64,000 nt of DNA. It comes from Methylobacterium sp. Leaf118 (GTDB lineage Bacteria; Pseudomonadota; Alphaproteobacteria; Rhizobiales; Beijerinckiaceae). The stretch spans positions 62,001 to 126,000 of the forward strand of contig NZ_CAKLBV010000002.1 of the NCBI RefSeq assembly GCF_920984675.1, in the 5' to 3' direction. Shown here piece by piece: positions 1 to 9,348 of this stretch. The notes below the pieces were generated by a model, which worked only from the letters and a program-made list of their open reading frames with translations, was not told where the DNA came from and did not search any database. A program made the position numbers and the translations under genes. Positions within the stretch are counted from its first letter, which is position 1, and each line of letters opens with the position of its first letter.

Positions 1-187
1 GCCGGGCGAGGGCGCCCCGGACGAGGCGGGCGTGCTCGCCGCGCTCGAAGGCTGCCTGGCCAAGTACAAGTGTCCCAAGCGGATTCTGTTCTGCGATGCG
101 CTGCCGCGCAATGCCATGGGCAAGGTGCAGAAGAACGTCCTGCGCGAGTCCCATTCCGGCCTCTACGCTGGGTCGTCCAAGACCTGA
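1..187 (+). CDS. Malonyl-CoA synthetase-like acyl-CoA ligase, C-terminal fragment
   Basis: Only the last ~61 codons lie in the window; the reading frame begins at base 2 and ends with TGA at 185-187. The peptide contains KYKCPKRILF, then LPRNAMGKVQKNVLRE. This is the C-terminal subdomain of the AMP-binding acyl-CoA ligase family, where the lysine of the GKVQK motif is the adenylation-step lysine. The exact form MGKVQKN(V/L)LRE followed by a short LYAG tail resembles MatB-type malonyl-CoA synthetases, which make malonyl-CoA from malonate, ATP and CoA. Family membership is secure; the malonate specificity is an inference from a short tail, and the substrate-binding N-terminal part is outside the window. 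Confidence 0.6.
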   Translation, partial: PGEGAPDEAGVLAALEGCLAKYKCPKRILFCDALPRNAMGKVQKNVLRESHSGLYAGSSKT

Positions 188-239
188 GCGGGTGGTGGCG
201 CTCTCGGCCCTGTGATGCGATGGTGCGGGGCGAGATGCT

Positions 240-1826
240 ATGGGGGCCTGCCCCCGTCCGGGGCGCGGAGCGCTGTCCCGGGTGGAGGCGCCGCGAGGAA
301 CCGTCGGGACAAGCTCAATCGTGACCAGCCGCCAGGAGCACGACCGGATCGATGCGGAGCTCCACCGCGTCGCCAAGAGTTCGGACCCCTTCGCCGCGGC
401 CGTGCGGGCGACCCGGATGCCGATGCTGATCACGGATCCGAACCAGCCGGACAACCCGATCGTCTTCGTCAACGACGCCTTCAGCAAGCTGACCGGCTAC
501 GAGCGCGACGAGATCCTCGGGCACAATTGCCGGTTCCTCCAGGGACCGAAGACCGACCGGGCGGATGTCGCCCGCATCCGCGACGCGATCGAGCGGCGGG
601 TGCCGATCGAGATCGACCTCCAGAACCACAAGAAGAACGGCGAGGTGTTCTGGAACCGGCTCCTGATCTCGCCGGTCTTCGACGCGGACGGGGCCCTCAC
701 CTACTACTTCGCCTCGCAGTTCGACGTGACGCTGGAACGCGAGCGGCTGGTGCGGCTCCAGCGCGACCGGGACGCCCTGGAGCAGGAGGTCGAGCGCCGC
801 AACGACGACCTGACCCGCAGCGAGAGCCGCTTGCATTTCATGCTCGCCGCCGGGCGTCTCGGGGCCTGGAGCCTCGACCTCGGCGACAAGCGCCTCGTCG
901 CCTCCGACCTGTGCAAGCTCAATTTCGGGCGGCCGGTCGACGAGCCCTTCACCTTCGAGGACCTCGTGACCGCCGTGGTGCCGGAGGACCGTCCCAAGCT
1001 CGAGACGGCCATGCGCGCCGCCATCGACCGGCGGGGGGATTACGACGTCGAGCACCGGGTCACCGCGCCGGGCGGCGAGGTGCGCTGGGTGCAACTGCGC
1101 GGCCGGGCCTTCTACCGGGCGGACGGGGCGCCGCTCTCCATGGCCGGCATTTCCCTCGATGTGACCGACCGCAAGCGGGCCGACGAGCAGCGCACGCTGC
1201 TGGCCGCCGAGATGAAGCACCGGGTCAAGAACTCGATCGCCACGGTGCAGTCGATCGCCCACCAGACCCTGCGCAACGCGGCCTCGATCCAGGACGCCCA
1301 GAAGACGCTGGACGCGCGTCTCAACTCGCTGGCCTCCGCCCACGACATCCTCACCTCCGAGAGCGATGTCGGCGCGACCCTGGCCGAGGCGGTGGAGAGC
1401 GCGCTGCAGCCCTTCCGGGTCACCCCGCGCGGACGCATCCGGGTCGGCGGGCCGGAGGTGCGCCTGACACCGCGCCTCACGCTCGCCGTGGTGATGGCCC
1501 TGCACGAACTCGCCACCAACGCCGCGAAGTATGGCGGCCTTTCGAACGATTCCGGCCGGGTCATCCTGAACTGGGAGGTCGAGGGGCGCCGCGCGGGCGA
1601 GGCGCCCGGCCTCCTGCGGATGCGCTGGGAGGAGTTCGACGGCCCTCCGGTGGAGAAGCCGGCCCGGATCGGCTTCGGCACCCGCATGATCGAGCGGGTG
1701 CTCTCCGCCGAGCTCGGCGGCAGCGCCGCGATCGAGTACCGGCCGCGCGGCCTCGTCTTCACCGTCGAGGCGCCTCTGCCGGAGGAGCGGGCCCCGCCGT
1801 CGCCCTTCGGGAACGGCCAAGCCTGA
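240..1826 (+). CDS. LOV-PAS HWE-family sensor histidine kinase (blue-light type)
   Basis: Cytoplasmic 528-residue kinase with no membrane segment. Residues ~50-165 form a LOV domain carrying GHNCRFLQG, the canonical flavin-adduct motif with cysteine near residue 97, so blue-light sensing through FMN is expected. A coiled-coil linker (~165-195) leads to a second PAS domain (~197-312, ending in SLDVTDRKR). The kinase core is of the HWE/HisKA_2 type: the phospho-acceptor histidine is in EMKHRVKN (near 327), the N box is LHELATNAAKYG, and the WEE after LRMR supplies the W-x-E-like element. Alphaproteobacterial HWE kinases often feed PhyR-type general stress signalling; no partner regulator is adjacent. 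Start: ATG at 240 has GGGCGAG upstream, but a GTG at 321 is a credible alternative because residues 1-27 look unlike the rest. Confidence 0.9.
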   Translation: MGACPRPGRGALSRVEAPRGTVGTSSIVTSRQEHDRIDAELHRVAKSSDPFAAAVRATRMPMLITDPNQPDNPIVFVNDAFSKLTGYERDEILGHNCRFLQGPKTDRADVARIRDAIERRVPIEIDLQNHKKNGEVFWNRLLISPVFDADGALTYYFASQFDVTLERERLVRLQRDRDALEQEVERRNDDLTRSESRLHFMLAAGRLGAWSLDLGDKRLVASDLCKLNFGRPVDEPFTFEDLVTAVVPEDRPKLETAMRAAIDRRGDYDVEHRVTAPGGEVRWVQLRGRAFYRADGAPLSMAGISLDVTDRKRADEQRTLLAAEMKHRVKNSIATVQSIAHQTLRNAASIQDAQKTLDARLNSLASAHDILTSESDVGATLAEAVESALQPFRVTPRGRIRVGGPEVRLTPRLTLAVVMALHELATNAAKYGGLSNDSGRVILNWEVEGRRAGEAPGLLRMRWEEFDGPPVEKPARIGFGTRMIERVLSAELGGSAAIEYRPRGLVFTVEAPLPEERAPPSPFGNGQA

Positions 1827-1877
1827 CGCCACGTTGAAGGGGCAGTCCCGCCGCCGCAGGCCGCCCCCCGCCAAACG

Positions 1878-3047
1878 ATGTCGTCCTCACCCCGTCCCAC
1901 CCCCCGGCCGGCCGGAGAGGCCGCCGCCGCGTCCCTGCTCTGGACCCTGTTCGCCGGGATGGCCCTGGTCGCGCTCGCGGCGGCGCCGAAGCGCCGGCTC
2001 GCCGCGGACCCTGCCCTCCCGGACCCGGCGCCGAAGCGCGAGGAGGCGGGCTCCGGCGGCGCCCATTCCCATGAGGGCCGCGCCGCCCGCTGGGTCGCGG
2101 CGACGCAGGGCGACCGGGGCCGCCACGCCGAGCATCCGGGCGAGATTCCCGCCCCCGGCTGGTGGGACATCGCCGTGCGGGTCTACCAGGAGTTCACCAA
2201 GGACCGGGTGCTCTCGGTCGCGGCCGGCGTGACCTTCTACAGCCTGCTCTCCCTGTTCCCGGCGATCGCGGCGCTGGTGAGCTGCTACGGCCTGATCGCC
2301 GACGTGAACACCATCAACGTGCACCTTGCCACGCTCCAGGGCGTGCTGCCGTCCGGCGCCATCGAGATCGTCGGCGAACAGGTCAAGCGCATCGCCGCCA
2401 AGGGCGGGGGCACCCTCGGGCTCACCTTCTTCACGAGCCTGACGCTGTCGCTGTGGAGCGCCAACGCCGCCATGAAGGCGATGTTCGACGCCCTCAACGT
2501 GGTCTACGAGGAGGAGGAGAAGCGCAACTTCTTCTGGCTCAACGTCCGCTCGCTCACCTTCACGGCGGGCGCGCTGCTGTTCATCATCCTGGCGCTCACC
2601 GCGATCGTCGTGCTGCCGGTGGTGTTCAACTTCCTCGGCCTCGGCGACGGGGCCCGGCTGATCGCCATGGCGCGCTGGCCGGCCCTGCTCCTCGTCCTTC
2701 TCTGCGGGCTCGCCGTGCTCTACCGCTACGGCCCGAGCCGGGAGCGGGCGCGCTGGCGCTGGGTCGGCGCGGGCAGCGTGGTGGCGGGCCTGCTCTGGCT
2801 CCTCGCCTCGATCCTGTTCTCTTGGTACGTCTCCAGCTTCGGCAACTACAACGAGACCTATGGCTCGCTCGGCGCCGTGATCGGCTTCATGACCTGGATC
2901 TGGATCTCGGCCACGATCGTGCTGCTCGGCGGCGAGATCAACGCCGAGATCGAGCACCAGACCGCGCGCGACTCGACCACGCTGCCGACACTGCCGCTGG
3001 GGCAGCGGGGGGCCCGCATGGCCGACACGGTCGGCGCGGCGGCCTGA
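1878..3047 (+). CDS. YihY/BrkB-family inner-membrane protein
   Basis: The 389-residue product has a short N-terminal hydrophobic stretch (~18-35), then a soluble Arg/Glu-rich segment and the YihY/virulence factor BrkB domain from ~residue 95. The hallmark is YQEFTKDRVLSVAAGVTFYS followed by LLSLFPAIAALVS. Several further membrane helices follow (around 170-195, 225-255, 265-280, 295-320 and 330-355). The C-terminal pair ends in WIWISATIVLLGGEINAEIE, also typical of the family. The molecular role of the family is not settled (the old name ribonuclease BN is a misassignment). It lies 51 bp after the LOV kinase on the same strand and is convergent with the next gene. The N-terminal hydrophobic extension is longer than in E. 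coli YihY. Confidence 0.88.
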   Translation: MSSSPRPTPRPAGEAAAASLLWTLFAGMALVALAAAPKRRLAADPALPDPAPKREEAGSGGAHSHEGRAARWVAATQGDRGRHAEHPGEIPAPGWWDIAVRVYQEFTKDRVLSVAAGVTFYSLLSLFPAIAALVSCYGLIADVNTINVHLATLQGVLPSGAIEIVGEQVKRIAAKGGGTLGLTFFTSLTLSLWSANAAMKAMFDALNVVYEEEEKRNFFWLNVRSLTFTAGALLFIILALTAIVVLPVVFNFLGLGDGARLIAMARWPALLLVLLCGLAVLYRYGPSRERARWRWVGAGSVVAGLLWLLASILFSWYVSSFGNYNETYGSLGAVIGFMTWIWISATIVLLGGEINAEIEHQTARDSTTLPTLPLGQRGARMADTVGAAA

Positions 3048-3060
3048 GCCGCGCGGCCCC

Positions 3061-4101
3061 TCACCGCGCCTGCGACCCTAGGGTCGGTTCGGCCTCGCCA
3101 CTCCAGTAACGCGCCTGCGCCTCGGCCACCCGCCGGGCCCCGCGGGCATGCCGGGGGGCGACCGCGCTGGCGGGCCCCTGCCTGCCGACGCGCTTGATCG
3201 CGAGCAGTTCCGGATCCCCCCATCGCTCGAGCAGGGATTGGAACGCCGCGTGGCGGGCCGGATCGAACGGGATGCGCCGCCCCAGCCGGTCCTTGTAGGG
3301 ATGGGGCGGGTGCAGCGCCCCGCAGGGCACGAGGCCCGTCGGGATCGGCGCCGTGGCGGCGTGGGTGCGCCCGCCCTTGAGCAACTGGGGCAGGATGTGG
3401 CTGTGGGGTCCCTCCCCGCGGAGGGCGCCGGGTTCGGGGATCGGCGTGAAGACCTCGATCCGCCCGATCCGGGTGAGGAAGACCCGGTGCGGGCTGGTCG
3501 CAGCGGCCCGGGGGGAGGCCGGCGCTCGCAGAAGAGCCGAGGCCCCCCATAAGTCTCGCGACGCGTCCGGGCTCCGATTGCCAGGCGGGGGCGCGAGGGC
3601 CGCGAGACTCGGCCCGATCGGGTTCCCGGCGTCGAACAGCGGGCGGCCGACACCGGCCCGCAGGACGGCGATCGCCTCCGGATCGGACACGCGCAGGCAG
3701 GCATCGATCGCCAGGAGATCGAGGCCGAGATCGAACAGGAGGGCGTGGCGGTCCTCGGGCCGCGCCGCCGCCGTGTCGGGACCGAGTTCGGTCACGACCC
3801 GGCGCCGGCTCATGGCGCAGGCGGTCTCCGGCAGGCACAGGGCGACGGCGTGGTTCCAGCCGCCATCGACACCGGTCTCGTACGCGAACGGGCGCAACTC
3901 CGCGCCCGGGGTCAGGACGATGGCGCCGCGGGCGGTGACGAGCCCCATGCGGCCGTCGGACAGGGGCCATGCCGGCTCCGCCGCAGGACGCTCGAACCCG
4001 GCGAGGGCGCCGAAGCTGTTGAAGCTCCAGGCGGTGTCCGGATCGGCCAGGGCCCCAGCGAGGAGGGAGGCCACCGCATGGGGGCCGGTGTCGCGCGTCA
4101 T
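3061..4101 (-). CDS. Conserved hypothetical protein, 346 aa
   Basis: I do not recognise a function. The protein is soluble, with no signal peptide or membrane helix. An N-terminal part (1-150) contains LLFDLGLDLLAIDACLR, and a histidine/proline-rich C-terminal part includes GPHSHILPQLL, RTHAATAPIPTGLVPCGALHPPHPYKD and a following GRRIPFD. The clustered His residues could bind metal, but that is speculation. It may belong to a domain of unknown function shared by rhizobia-like bacteria. It is convergent with the YihY gene (13 bp between stops) and divergent from the cobalamin riboswitch/PepSY unit, with only ~90 bp between its start and the riboswitch. The start ATG at 4101 is preceded by GAGAGGAGACCG, a good ribosome-binding site on the minus strand. 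Confidence 0.75.
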   Translation of the reverse strand: MTRDTGPHAVASLLAGALADPDTAWSFNSFGALAGFERPAAEPAWPLSDGRMGLVTARGAIVLTPGAELRPFAYETGVDGGWNHAVALCLPETACAMSRRRVVTELGPDTAAARPEDRHALLFDLGLDLLAIDACLRVSDPEAIAVLRAGVGRPLFDAGNPIGPSLAALAPPPGNRSPDASRDLWGASALLRAPASPRAAATSPHRVFLTRIGRIEVFTPIPEPGALRGEGPHSHILPQLLKGGRTHAATAPIPTGLVPCGALHPPHPYKDRLGRRIPFDPARHAAFQSLLERWGDPELLAIKRVGRQGPASAVAPRHARGARRVAEAQARYWSGEAEPTLGSQAR

Positions 4102-4189
4102 CGGTCTCCTCTCGGCGGGCGCCCGTCGGGGGCCGCCGCGGCATGTCCTCCGGCAACATTGACCGGGACGGGCGTCCCGCTATCACGGA

Positions 4190-4372
4190 TGCGACGGTTT
4201 CCTTCGGGAATCAAAAGGGAACGCGGTGGGAGCCAAGCTCCGATGCCGCGGCTGCCCCCGCAACTGTGAGCGGCAAGCCCTCCATCACGCATGTCACTGG
4301 GCTGCCCGGCCCGGGAAGACGATGGGGGACGACGACCCGCGAGCCAGGAGACCTGCCGTCAGCCGTGGTCAC
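4190..4372 (+). promoter_or_regulatory. Cobalamin (B12) riboswitch
   Basis: The sequence contains the ordered elements of the adenosylcobalamin riboswitch: AAAAGGGAACGCGGTGGGAG near 4213, the highly conserved CTGCCCCCGCAACTGT at 4251-4266 (B12 box core), CACTGG at ~4295, CCCGGGAAGACG near 4310, and the closing GACGACCCGCGAGCCAGGAG and ACCTGCC at ~4330-4357. The outer stem can form between GACGGTT (4193) and the CCGTC at ~4356. It lies on the plus strand, ~115-130 nt before the PepSY membrane protein start, so it probably represses that gene when cobalamin is abundant. The opposite-strand gene starts ~90 bp before it. Confidence 0.93.
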
Positions 4373-4488
4373 GCGCGGAACGCGCCGGGCGGGGTGCCCC
4401 GGCGGGTGTCGCGGCCGTGCGTCTCTCCCGAGGCGGCGGCCGAGGCCTCGTCCGCGGTGACGTGCCACCCGTCCCGCCCGAGGCGTCC

Positions 4489-6021
4489 GTGCCGCTCCCC
4501 CGTCCTCTCGTCCCGCCCCGAGCCACGCCGCCGCGCCCCGCGCCGCTCGTGGCCGGACCCCTCGCGAAAACCTTGCGGCGCTGGCTCCATCTCGGTCATC
4601 GCTGGCTCGGCATCGCCACCGGCCTGCTCTTCGCGACGTGGTTCGTCTCGGGGCTGGTCATGCTCTTTGTCGGCTTCCCGGGCCTTGGAGAGGCGGAGCG
4701 CCGGGATGGCCTGCCCGCCCTCGATTGGGCGCAGGTCCGGCTCTCGCCGAGCGCCGCCCTGACGGCGGCGGGCGAGGACCGCTTCCCCCGCGATCTGCGG
4801 CTGGCCATGCGCGACGGCGTTCCGGTCTATCGGATCACCGGCTGGGACGGGACCCGGCGGACCGTGTCCGCATCCGAGGGGCGATCGCTCCCCGCCATCG
4901 ATGCCGACGCCGCCCGACGGATCGCCCGGTCCGATCCGCGGGCCGTCCAGCCCCATGCACTCGGCCTGGTCGAGCGCGATCAGTGGAGTGTCACCGCGCG
5001 CTACGATCCGCTGCGGCCGTTCCACCTGGTCGCCCTGGGGGATGCCCGCGACACCCGCCTCTACGTCTCGGCCCGGACCGGCGAGATCGCCCTCGACACC
5101 GATGGGCGCGAGCGGCTCTGGAACTGGTTCGGCGCGATCCCGCACTGGATCTATGTCACGCCCCTGCGGGCCCAGGCCGATCTGTGGCGCGACGTGGTCC
5201 TGTGGGTCTCGGGCGTCGCCATCGCCGCCGCGCTCAGCGGCGTCGCCGTCGGCCTGCTGCGCGTCCGTTTGCGGCGGCGCTACCGCGGCGGACGGGTCAC
5301 GCCCCATCGCGGCTGGATGGCGTGGCACCATCTCGCCGGTCTCGTCGGCGGGGCGACGCTCCTCACCTTCATCGTCAGCGGCTGGCTCTCGATGAACCCG
5401 AACCGCTGGTTCGGCCCGCGGGCCCCCTCCCCGGCCATGCTGGAGCGTTACGCGGGCACGACGGCGCTGCAGCTCGACCTGTCCCTTGCCGACCTGCGCG
5501 CCGCCGCCTGCCCCGACGCGGTCGAGATTCGCCTGAGCCATCGCGGCGGCGCGCCGCTCGCGATGACGGTCTGCCGCGACGGACGGCAGGTGCCGTGCTG
5601 CGCCAACCCGCCGCCGGGCCGCGAGCGCTGGGCCCGGGCCGCCCGTGCGCTCCTGCCGGAGGCCGACCCGCCCGCCATCACCCTCCTCACGGAGGCGGAC
5701 GCCTACTGGCAAGGGCCCGGCGATGCGCGCCCGCTCCCCGTGCTGCGCGTGGTCTTCGCCGATCCGGAGGCCACGTGGTTCCATATCGATCCGGAGAGCG
5801 GGGAGATCCTGAACCGGATGGACCGGTCGGGGCGGATCGAGCGGTGGCTCTTCGGGGCCCTGCACACCCTCGATCTCGGCCTGCTGCTGCGGCATCCGCC
5901 GGCCCGGGAGGCCGCGATCGGGTGCCTCTCCCTACTCGGCCTCGTCACCGCCGTCTCCGGTATCGTGATCGGCTGGCGGCGGCTGCGCAGGGCCGGAAAA
6001 CCGGCCCGCGGGCCGGCGTGA
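4489..6021 (+). CDS. PepSY-domain membrane protein under B12 riboswitch control
   Basis: About 510 residues from the chosen GTG start. A transmembrane helix ([24 protein letters not shown]) follows a basic N terminus. A periplasmic PepSY-like part comes next, with [10 protein letters not shown] and [25 protein letters not shown] followed by GAIPHWIY. Two more helices ([23 protein letters not shown] and [21 protein letters not shown]) and a second PepSY-like repeat ([20 protein letters not shown]) follow, and a final helix precedes a basic tail. This is the PepSY_TM architecture found in ferric-siderophore reductase-like and metal-uptake-associated proteins. The B12 riboswitch immediately upstream argues for a role in cobalamin or cobalt acquisition or processing; no TonB receptor or BtuCDF gene is adjacent. 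Start is uncertain: GTG 4462 is in frame too, and the frame stays open back into the riboswitch. Confidence 0.82.
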   Translation: MPLPRPLVPPRATPPRPAPLVAGPLAKTLRRWLHLGHRWLGIATGLLFATWFVSGLVMLFVGFPGLGEAERRDGLPALDWAQVRLSPSAALTAAGEDRFPRDLRLAMRDGVPVYRITGWDGTRRTVSASEGRSLPAIDADAARRIARSDPRAVQPHALGLVERDQWSVTARYDPLRPFHLVALGDARDTRLYVSARTGEIALDTDGRERLWNWFGAIPHWIYVTPLRAQADLWRDVVLWVSGVAIAAALSGVAVGLLRVRLRRRYRGGRVTPHRGWMAWHHLAGLVGGATLLTFIVSGWLSMNPNRWFGPRAPSPAMLERYAGTTALQLDLSLADLRAAACPDAVEIRLSHRGGAPLAMTVCRDGRQVPCCANPPPGRERWARAARALLPEADPPAITLLTEADAYWQGPGDARPLPVLRVVFADPEATWFHIDPESGEILNRMDRSGRIERWLFGALHTLDLGLLLRHPPAREAAIGCLSLLGLVTAVSGIVIGWRRLRRAGKPARGPA

Positions 6022-6161
6022 GCGCCGGGGCCGAGGACGCCCCCTCCGGCCCGGACCAAGTCCGCCGAGTTCGGCCGAGGGACCTGTGCCGCACTCCCCG
6101 GGTGCCCGGGGACGCGCCACATGGCATCCTGTCGTCACGCAAGAACGCTCTGGAGGATCCC

Positions 6162-6578
<417 letters not shown>

Positions 6579-6788
6579 GAAGACCGCCTGTCCCGTGCGA
6601 AATCGACGGCATTTCCTCTCCGAGGCTTGCCGTGTGATCCGTCGCGCGCCATCACTTCGCCATGAAAGCCGTGGTCAAGACTTGGTGAAGGTCTGCATGT
6701 GTCGCGCGGTCTCCGCCCGCGGAGGTTCCCCGGGGACGAACCGGACGACCACCGCGCGACGGGTCGAGCCGGCCCCGGAGGAAAGTGT

Positions 6789-8108
6789 ATGAGTGTCGTT
6801 CGCCGGTTTCTCGTGGCGCCCTCTCTGGTCCGCCTGCTGCGCAAGGAGCGTGGCGGTTCGCGCATCACCGAAGGCTATTTCGCGCCCCAGGCCGGTCGGA
6901 CCTCGTTCGTGCGCGCCCAGGGCACCAATTGCTTCCTCGTGCTCGTGACCGGGACCGAGGGCGCGCAGATCGAGGAGCGCACGGAAGTGCCGCGCGCCCA
7001 CGGCGACGCGCTGCTCGATGTCTGCGCCGGCAAAGTGATCTACGAGCGCACGGCGGTGGCGTTCGGCGGAGCCGAGGCGCAGATCGACCGCTTCGTGCGG
7101 CCGGCCGGGCTCGACATCGTCAGCCTCGCCTTCGAGTCCGCCGAGGCCGCCAAGGCGTTCGTGCCGCCGGCCTGGTTCGGGGCGGAGGTGACCACCGACC
7201 GGGCCTACGAGGGCGCCGCCATCGCCCTGACCGGGATGCCGTCGCCCGGCGAGATCCCGCTCTCCAACGCCGCCCTCGACGCGGTGCTGGACCTGATCGA
7301 GCCGCGGTTCGGCACGAGCCGTCCCAGCGTCCCGCCGACGCCCCAGAAGCCGCCGGCACCCAAGGAGAGCGCGGCGCCCCCGCCCAAGCCCGCCGGCGCG
7401 CCTGCGGCCGCCGCAACCACGGCCACCGCCCCCGCCAAGCCCGCGGAGCCGGCCAAGCCCGCGGAGGCCTCCACATCTGCGGAAGCCCCCAAGGCCGTGG
7501 AACCTCCGCCGGCCGCCAAGGTGCCGCCCCCCGCCGCGGCGCCCAAGCCCCCTGAACCTGCCAAGCCTGCCGAAGCGCCCAAGCCTGCCGAAGCGCCCAA
7601 GCCTGCGGCTGCCCCGGCCCCGGTCCAGGCCGCAAAGCCGCCGGCCGAACCGGCGAAGGTCGAGAAGGCGCCCGAGCCGCCGGCGCCTGCCAAGCCGACC
7701 GAGCCGCCGAAGCCGTCGGCGCCCGCCGCCCCGCCGCCCGAGGCGAGAGCGGTGCAGGCCCCGGCCCCCACGCCTCCGAAGGTCGAGAGTCCGCCCGCGC
7801 CGGCGGCCTCCGAGCCCGTCAAGGAGCCCGTGCGGGAGGTGGCGAAGGAGCCGTCCAAGCCGGACGAGGCGCCGAAGCCGCCCGAGGCCAAGCCCGTTCC
7901 GCCCCTGCCCGCCGCCGCCGAGGCGGTGGCCGCGCCGGAGACTGCGGACCGTCTGCCGCCGGATGCGCGGATCGACGACGTGATCGAGAGCCTGTCCAAG
8001 GCCCTCGGCGCCGCGATCCGCAATCCGCAGGAATCGAGCGGCGACGAGAGCGTCGCCGAGGCCTTCGAGCGCTGGCAGGTCCGGCCCCGCCGCACGCAGC
8101 AGACCTGA
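6789..8108 (+). CDS. Degenerate CYTH-like domain protein with long Pro/Ala/Lys-rich tail
   Basis: 439 residues; ATG 6789 has GGAGGAAAG upstream. Residues 1-150 read like a CYTH/triphosphate-tunnel fold: VVRRFLVAPS, ITEGYFAPQAGRTSFVRAQG, a region ending EERTEVP, VIYERTAVAF, then AQIDRFVRP-GLDIVSLAFESAEAAKAFVPPAWFG and DRAYEGAAIAL. Several charged tunnel residues seem to be missing: the usual N-terminal ExExK signature is replaced by VVRRF. Residues ~165-385 are a low-complexity Pro/Ala/Lys/Glu linker with near-perfect PAEAPK repeats (~7560-7610). A short predicted-ordered tail (ADRLPPDARIDDVIESLSKAL, then GAAIRNPQ) closes the protein. There is no signal peptide. Enzymatic activity is doubtful; a binding or scaffold role is an inference. 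Gene boundaries are secure; the CYTH assignment is by pattern only. Confidence 0.78.
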   Translation: MSVVRRFLVAPSLVRLLRKERGGSRITEGYFAPQAGRTSFVRAQGTNCFLVLVTGTEGAQIEERTEVPRAHGDALLDVCAGKVIYERTAVAFGGAEAQIDRFVRPAGLDIVSLAFESAEAAKAFVPPAWFGAEVTTDRAYEGAAIALTGMPSPGEIPLSNAALDAVLDLIEPRFGTSRPSVPPTPQKPPAPKESAAPPPKPAGAPAAAATTATAPAKPAEPAKPAEASTSAEAPKAVEPPPAAKVPPPAAAPKPPEPAKPAEAPKPAEAPKPAAAPAPVQAAKPPAEPAKVEKAPEPPAPAKPTEPPKPSAPAAPPPEARAVQAPAPTPPKVESPPAPAASEPVKEPVREVAKEPSKPDEAPKPPEAKPVPPLPAAAEAVAAPETADRLPPDARIDDVIESLSKALGAAIRNPQESSGDESVAEAFERWQVRPRRTQQT

Positions 8109-8288
8109 GCCGCGAACCGGCCGCCCCTCGCGCGAGCCGCCCTGGCTCGAATCGGGGGCGGCGCGGACGATCACCTTCGAGCGAGCGTCCCGGCTCCGGC
8201 CCGACGCGCGGCATTGCGCTCGGGTCGGCCTCGTTGCTAAGGCGGCAGGAACGCCAGCACCGACTGCCGACGAGGGGCGAGACCACGC

Positions 8289-9335
8289 ATGAAGACCAAT
8301 CCAGGCCGCTTCTTCGAGGATTTCCGCCTCGGCGAAACCATCCGCCATGCCACGCCCCGCACGGTGACGAGTGGCGACGTCGCGCTCTACACCGCCCTCT
8401 ACGGGCCGCGCTTCGCGGTGCAGTCGTCGGACGCCTTCGCCAAGGCGCTCGGCTACCCGGCGAGCCCGCTCGACGATCTGCTGACCTTCCACGTCGTGTT
8501 CGGCAAGACGGTTCCGGACATCTCGCTCAACGCGCTGGCCAATCTCGGCTACGCCGAGGGCGGCTTCCACCGGCCGGTCTATCCTGGCGAGACGCTCTCC
8601 ACCGTCTCCGAGGTGATCGGCCTCAAGGAAAGCTCGAACCGTCAGACCGGCGTGGTCTATGTGCGCTCGACGGGCTCGGATTCCTCCGGCCGGACGGTGC
8701 TGAGCTATTGCCGCTGGGTCCTGGTGCGCAAGCGCGACCCGAACGCGACGATCGCCGAGGAGCACGTGCCGAGCCTCGCCAAGGTCGTGAACCCGGCCGA
8801 CCTCGCCAACGCACTCCCGCCCCTCGACCCGGCCGCCTACGACACCGCCCTTGCGGGCAGCCCGCACCGCTTCGCCGATTACGCCGTCGGCGAGCGGATC
8901 GACCACGTCGACGGCATGACCGTGGAGGAGGCGGAGCATCAGATCGCCACCCGCCTGTTCCAGAACACCGCCAAGGTCCATTTCGACGCCGTGGCGACCC
9001 GCGAGACGAAGTTCGGCAAGCGGCTGATCTATGGCGGCCACGTCATCTCGCTGGCCCGTGCGCTGAGCTTCAATGGCCTCGCCAACGCCTTCGCCATCGG
9101 CGGCATCAATGCCGGGCGCCACGTCGCGCCGTTGTTTGCCGGCGACACGGTCTATGCGTGGTCGGAGGTGCTGGAGGCCGCCGAGCTCCCCGGCCGGTCC
9201 GATATCGGCGCGCTGCGCCTGCGGACCGTGGCGGCCAAGAACCAGCCCTGCACCGCCTATCCGGATCGGCAGGGCGACGGCTACGACCCGGCGGTGATCC
9301 TCGATCTCGACTACTGGGCCTTCATCCCGCGCTGA
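8289..9335 (+). CDS. mcd: Mesaconyl-CoA hydratase (beta-methylmalyl-CoA dehydratase)
   Basis: 348-residue cytoplasmic enzyme that interconverts mesaconyl-C1-CoA and beta-methylmalyl-CoA in the ethylmalonyl-CoA pathway, which regenerates glyoxylate in serine-cycle methylotrophs lacking isocitrate lyase. It contains two MaoC-like hot-dog halves. The first (~1-150) includes FEDFRLGETIRHATPRTVTS and LDDLLTFHVVFGKTVPDISL. The second (~190-340) includes FADYAVGERIDHVDGMTVEE and KVHFDAVATRETKFGKRLIY followed by GGHVISLARAL. Length and motifs match the characterised enzymes of Rhodobacter, Chloroflexus and Methylobacterium. The start ATG has GAGGGGCGAGACC upstream. No other pathway gene is adjacent, which is normal because the pathway genes are scattered in methylobacteria. 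Confidence 0.92.
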   Translation: MKTNPGRFFEDFRLGETIRHATPRTVTSGDVALYTALYGPRFAVQSSDAFAKALGYPASPLDDLLTFHVVFGKTVPDISLNALANLGYAEGGFHRPVYPGETLSTVSEVIGLKESSNRQTGVVYVRSTGSDSSGRTVLSYCRWVLVRKRDPNATIAEEHVPSLAKVVNPADLANALPPLDPAAYDTALAGSPHRFADYAVGERIDHVDGMTVEEAEHQIATRLFQNTAKVHFDAVATRETKFGKRLIYGGHVISLARALSFNGLANAFAIGGINAGRHVAPLFAGDTVYAWSEVLEAAELPGRSDIGALRLRTVAAKNQPCTAYPDRQGDGYDPAVILDLDYWAFIPR

Positions 9336-9348
9336 GCCGCGGGTCCCG

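Noticed and set aside
6675..9122. Very long minus-strand open frame opposite the CYTH-like gene and mcd
   Set aside because: Its product is Arg/Gly/Leu-rich low complexity and antisense to well-supported genes; high GC third positions create such frames.
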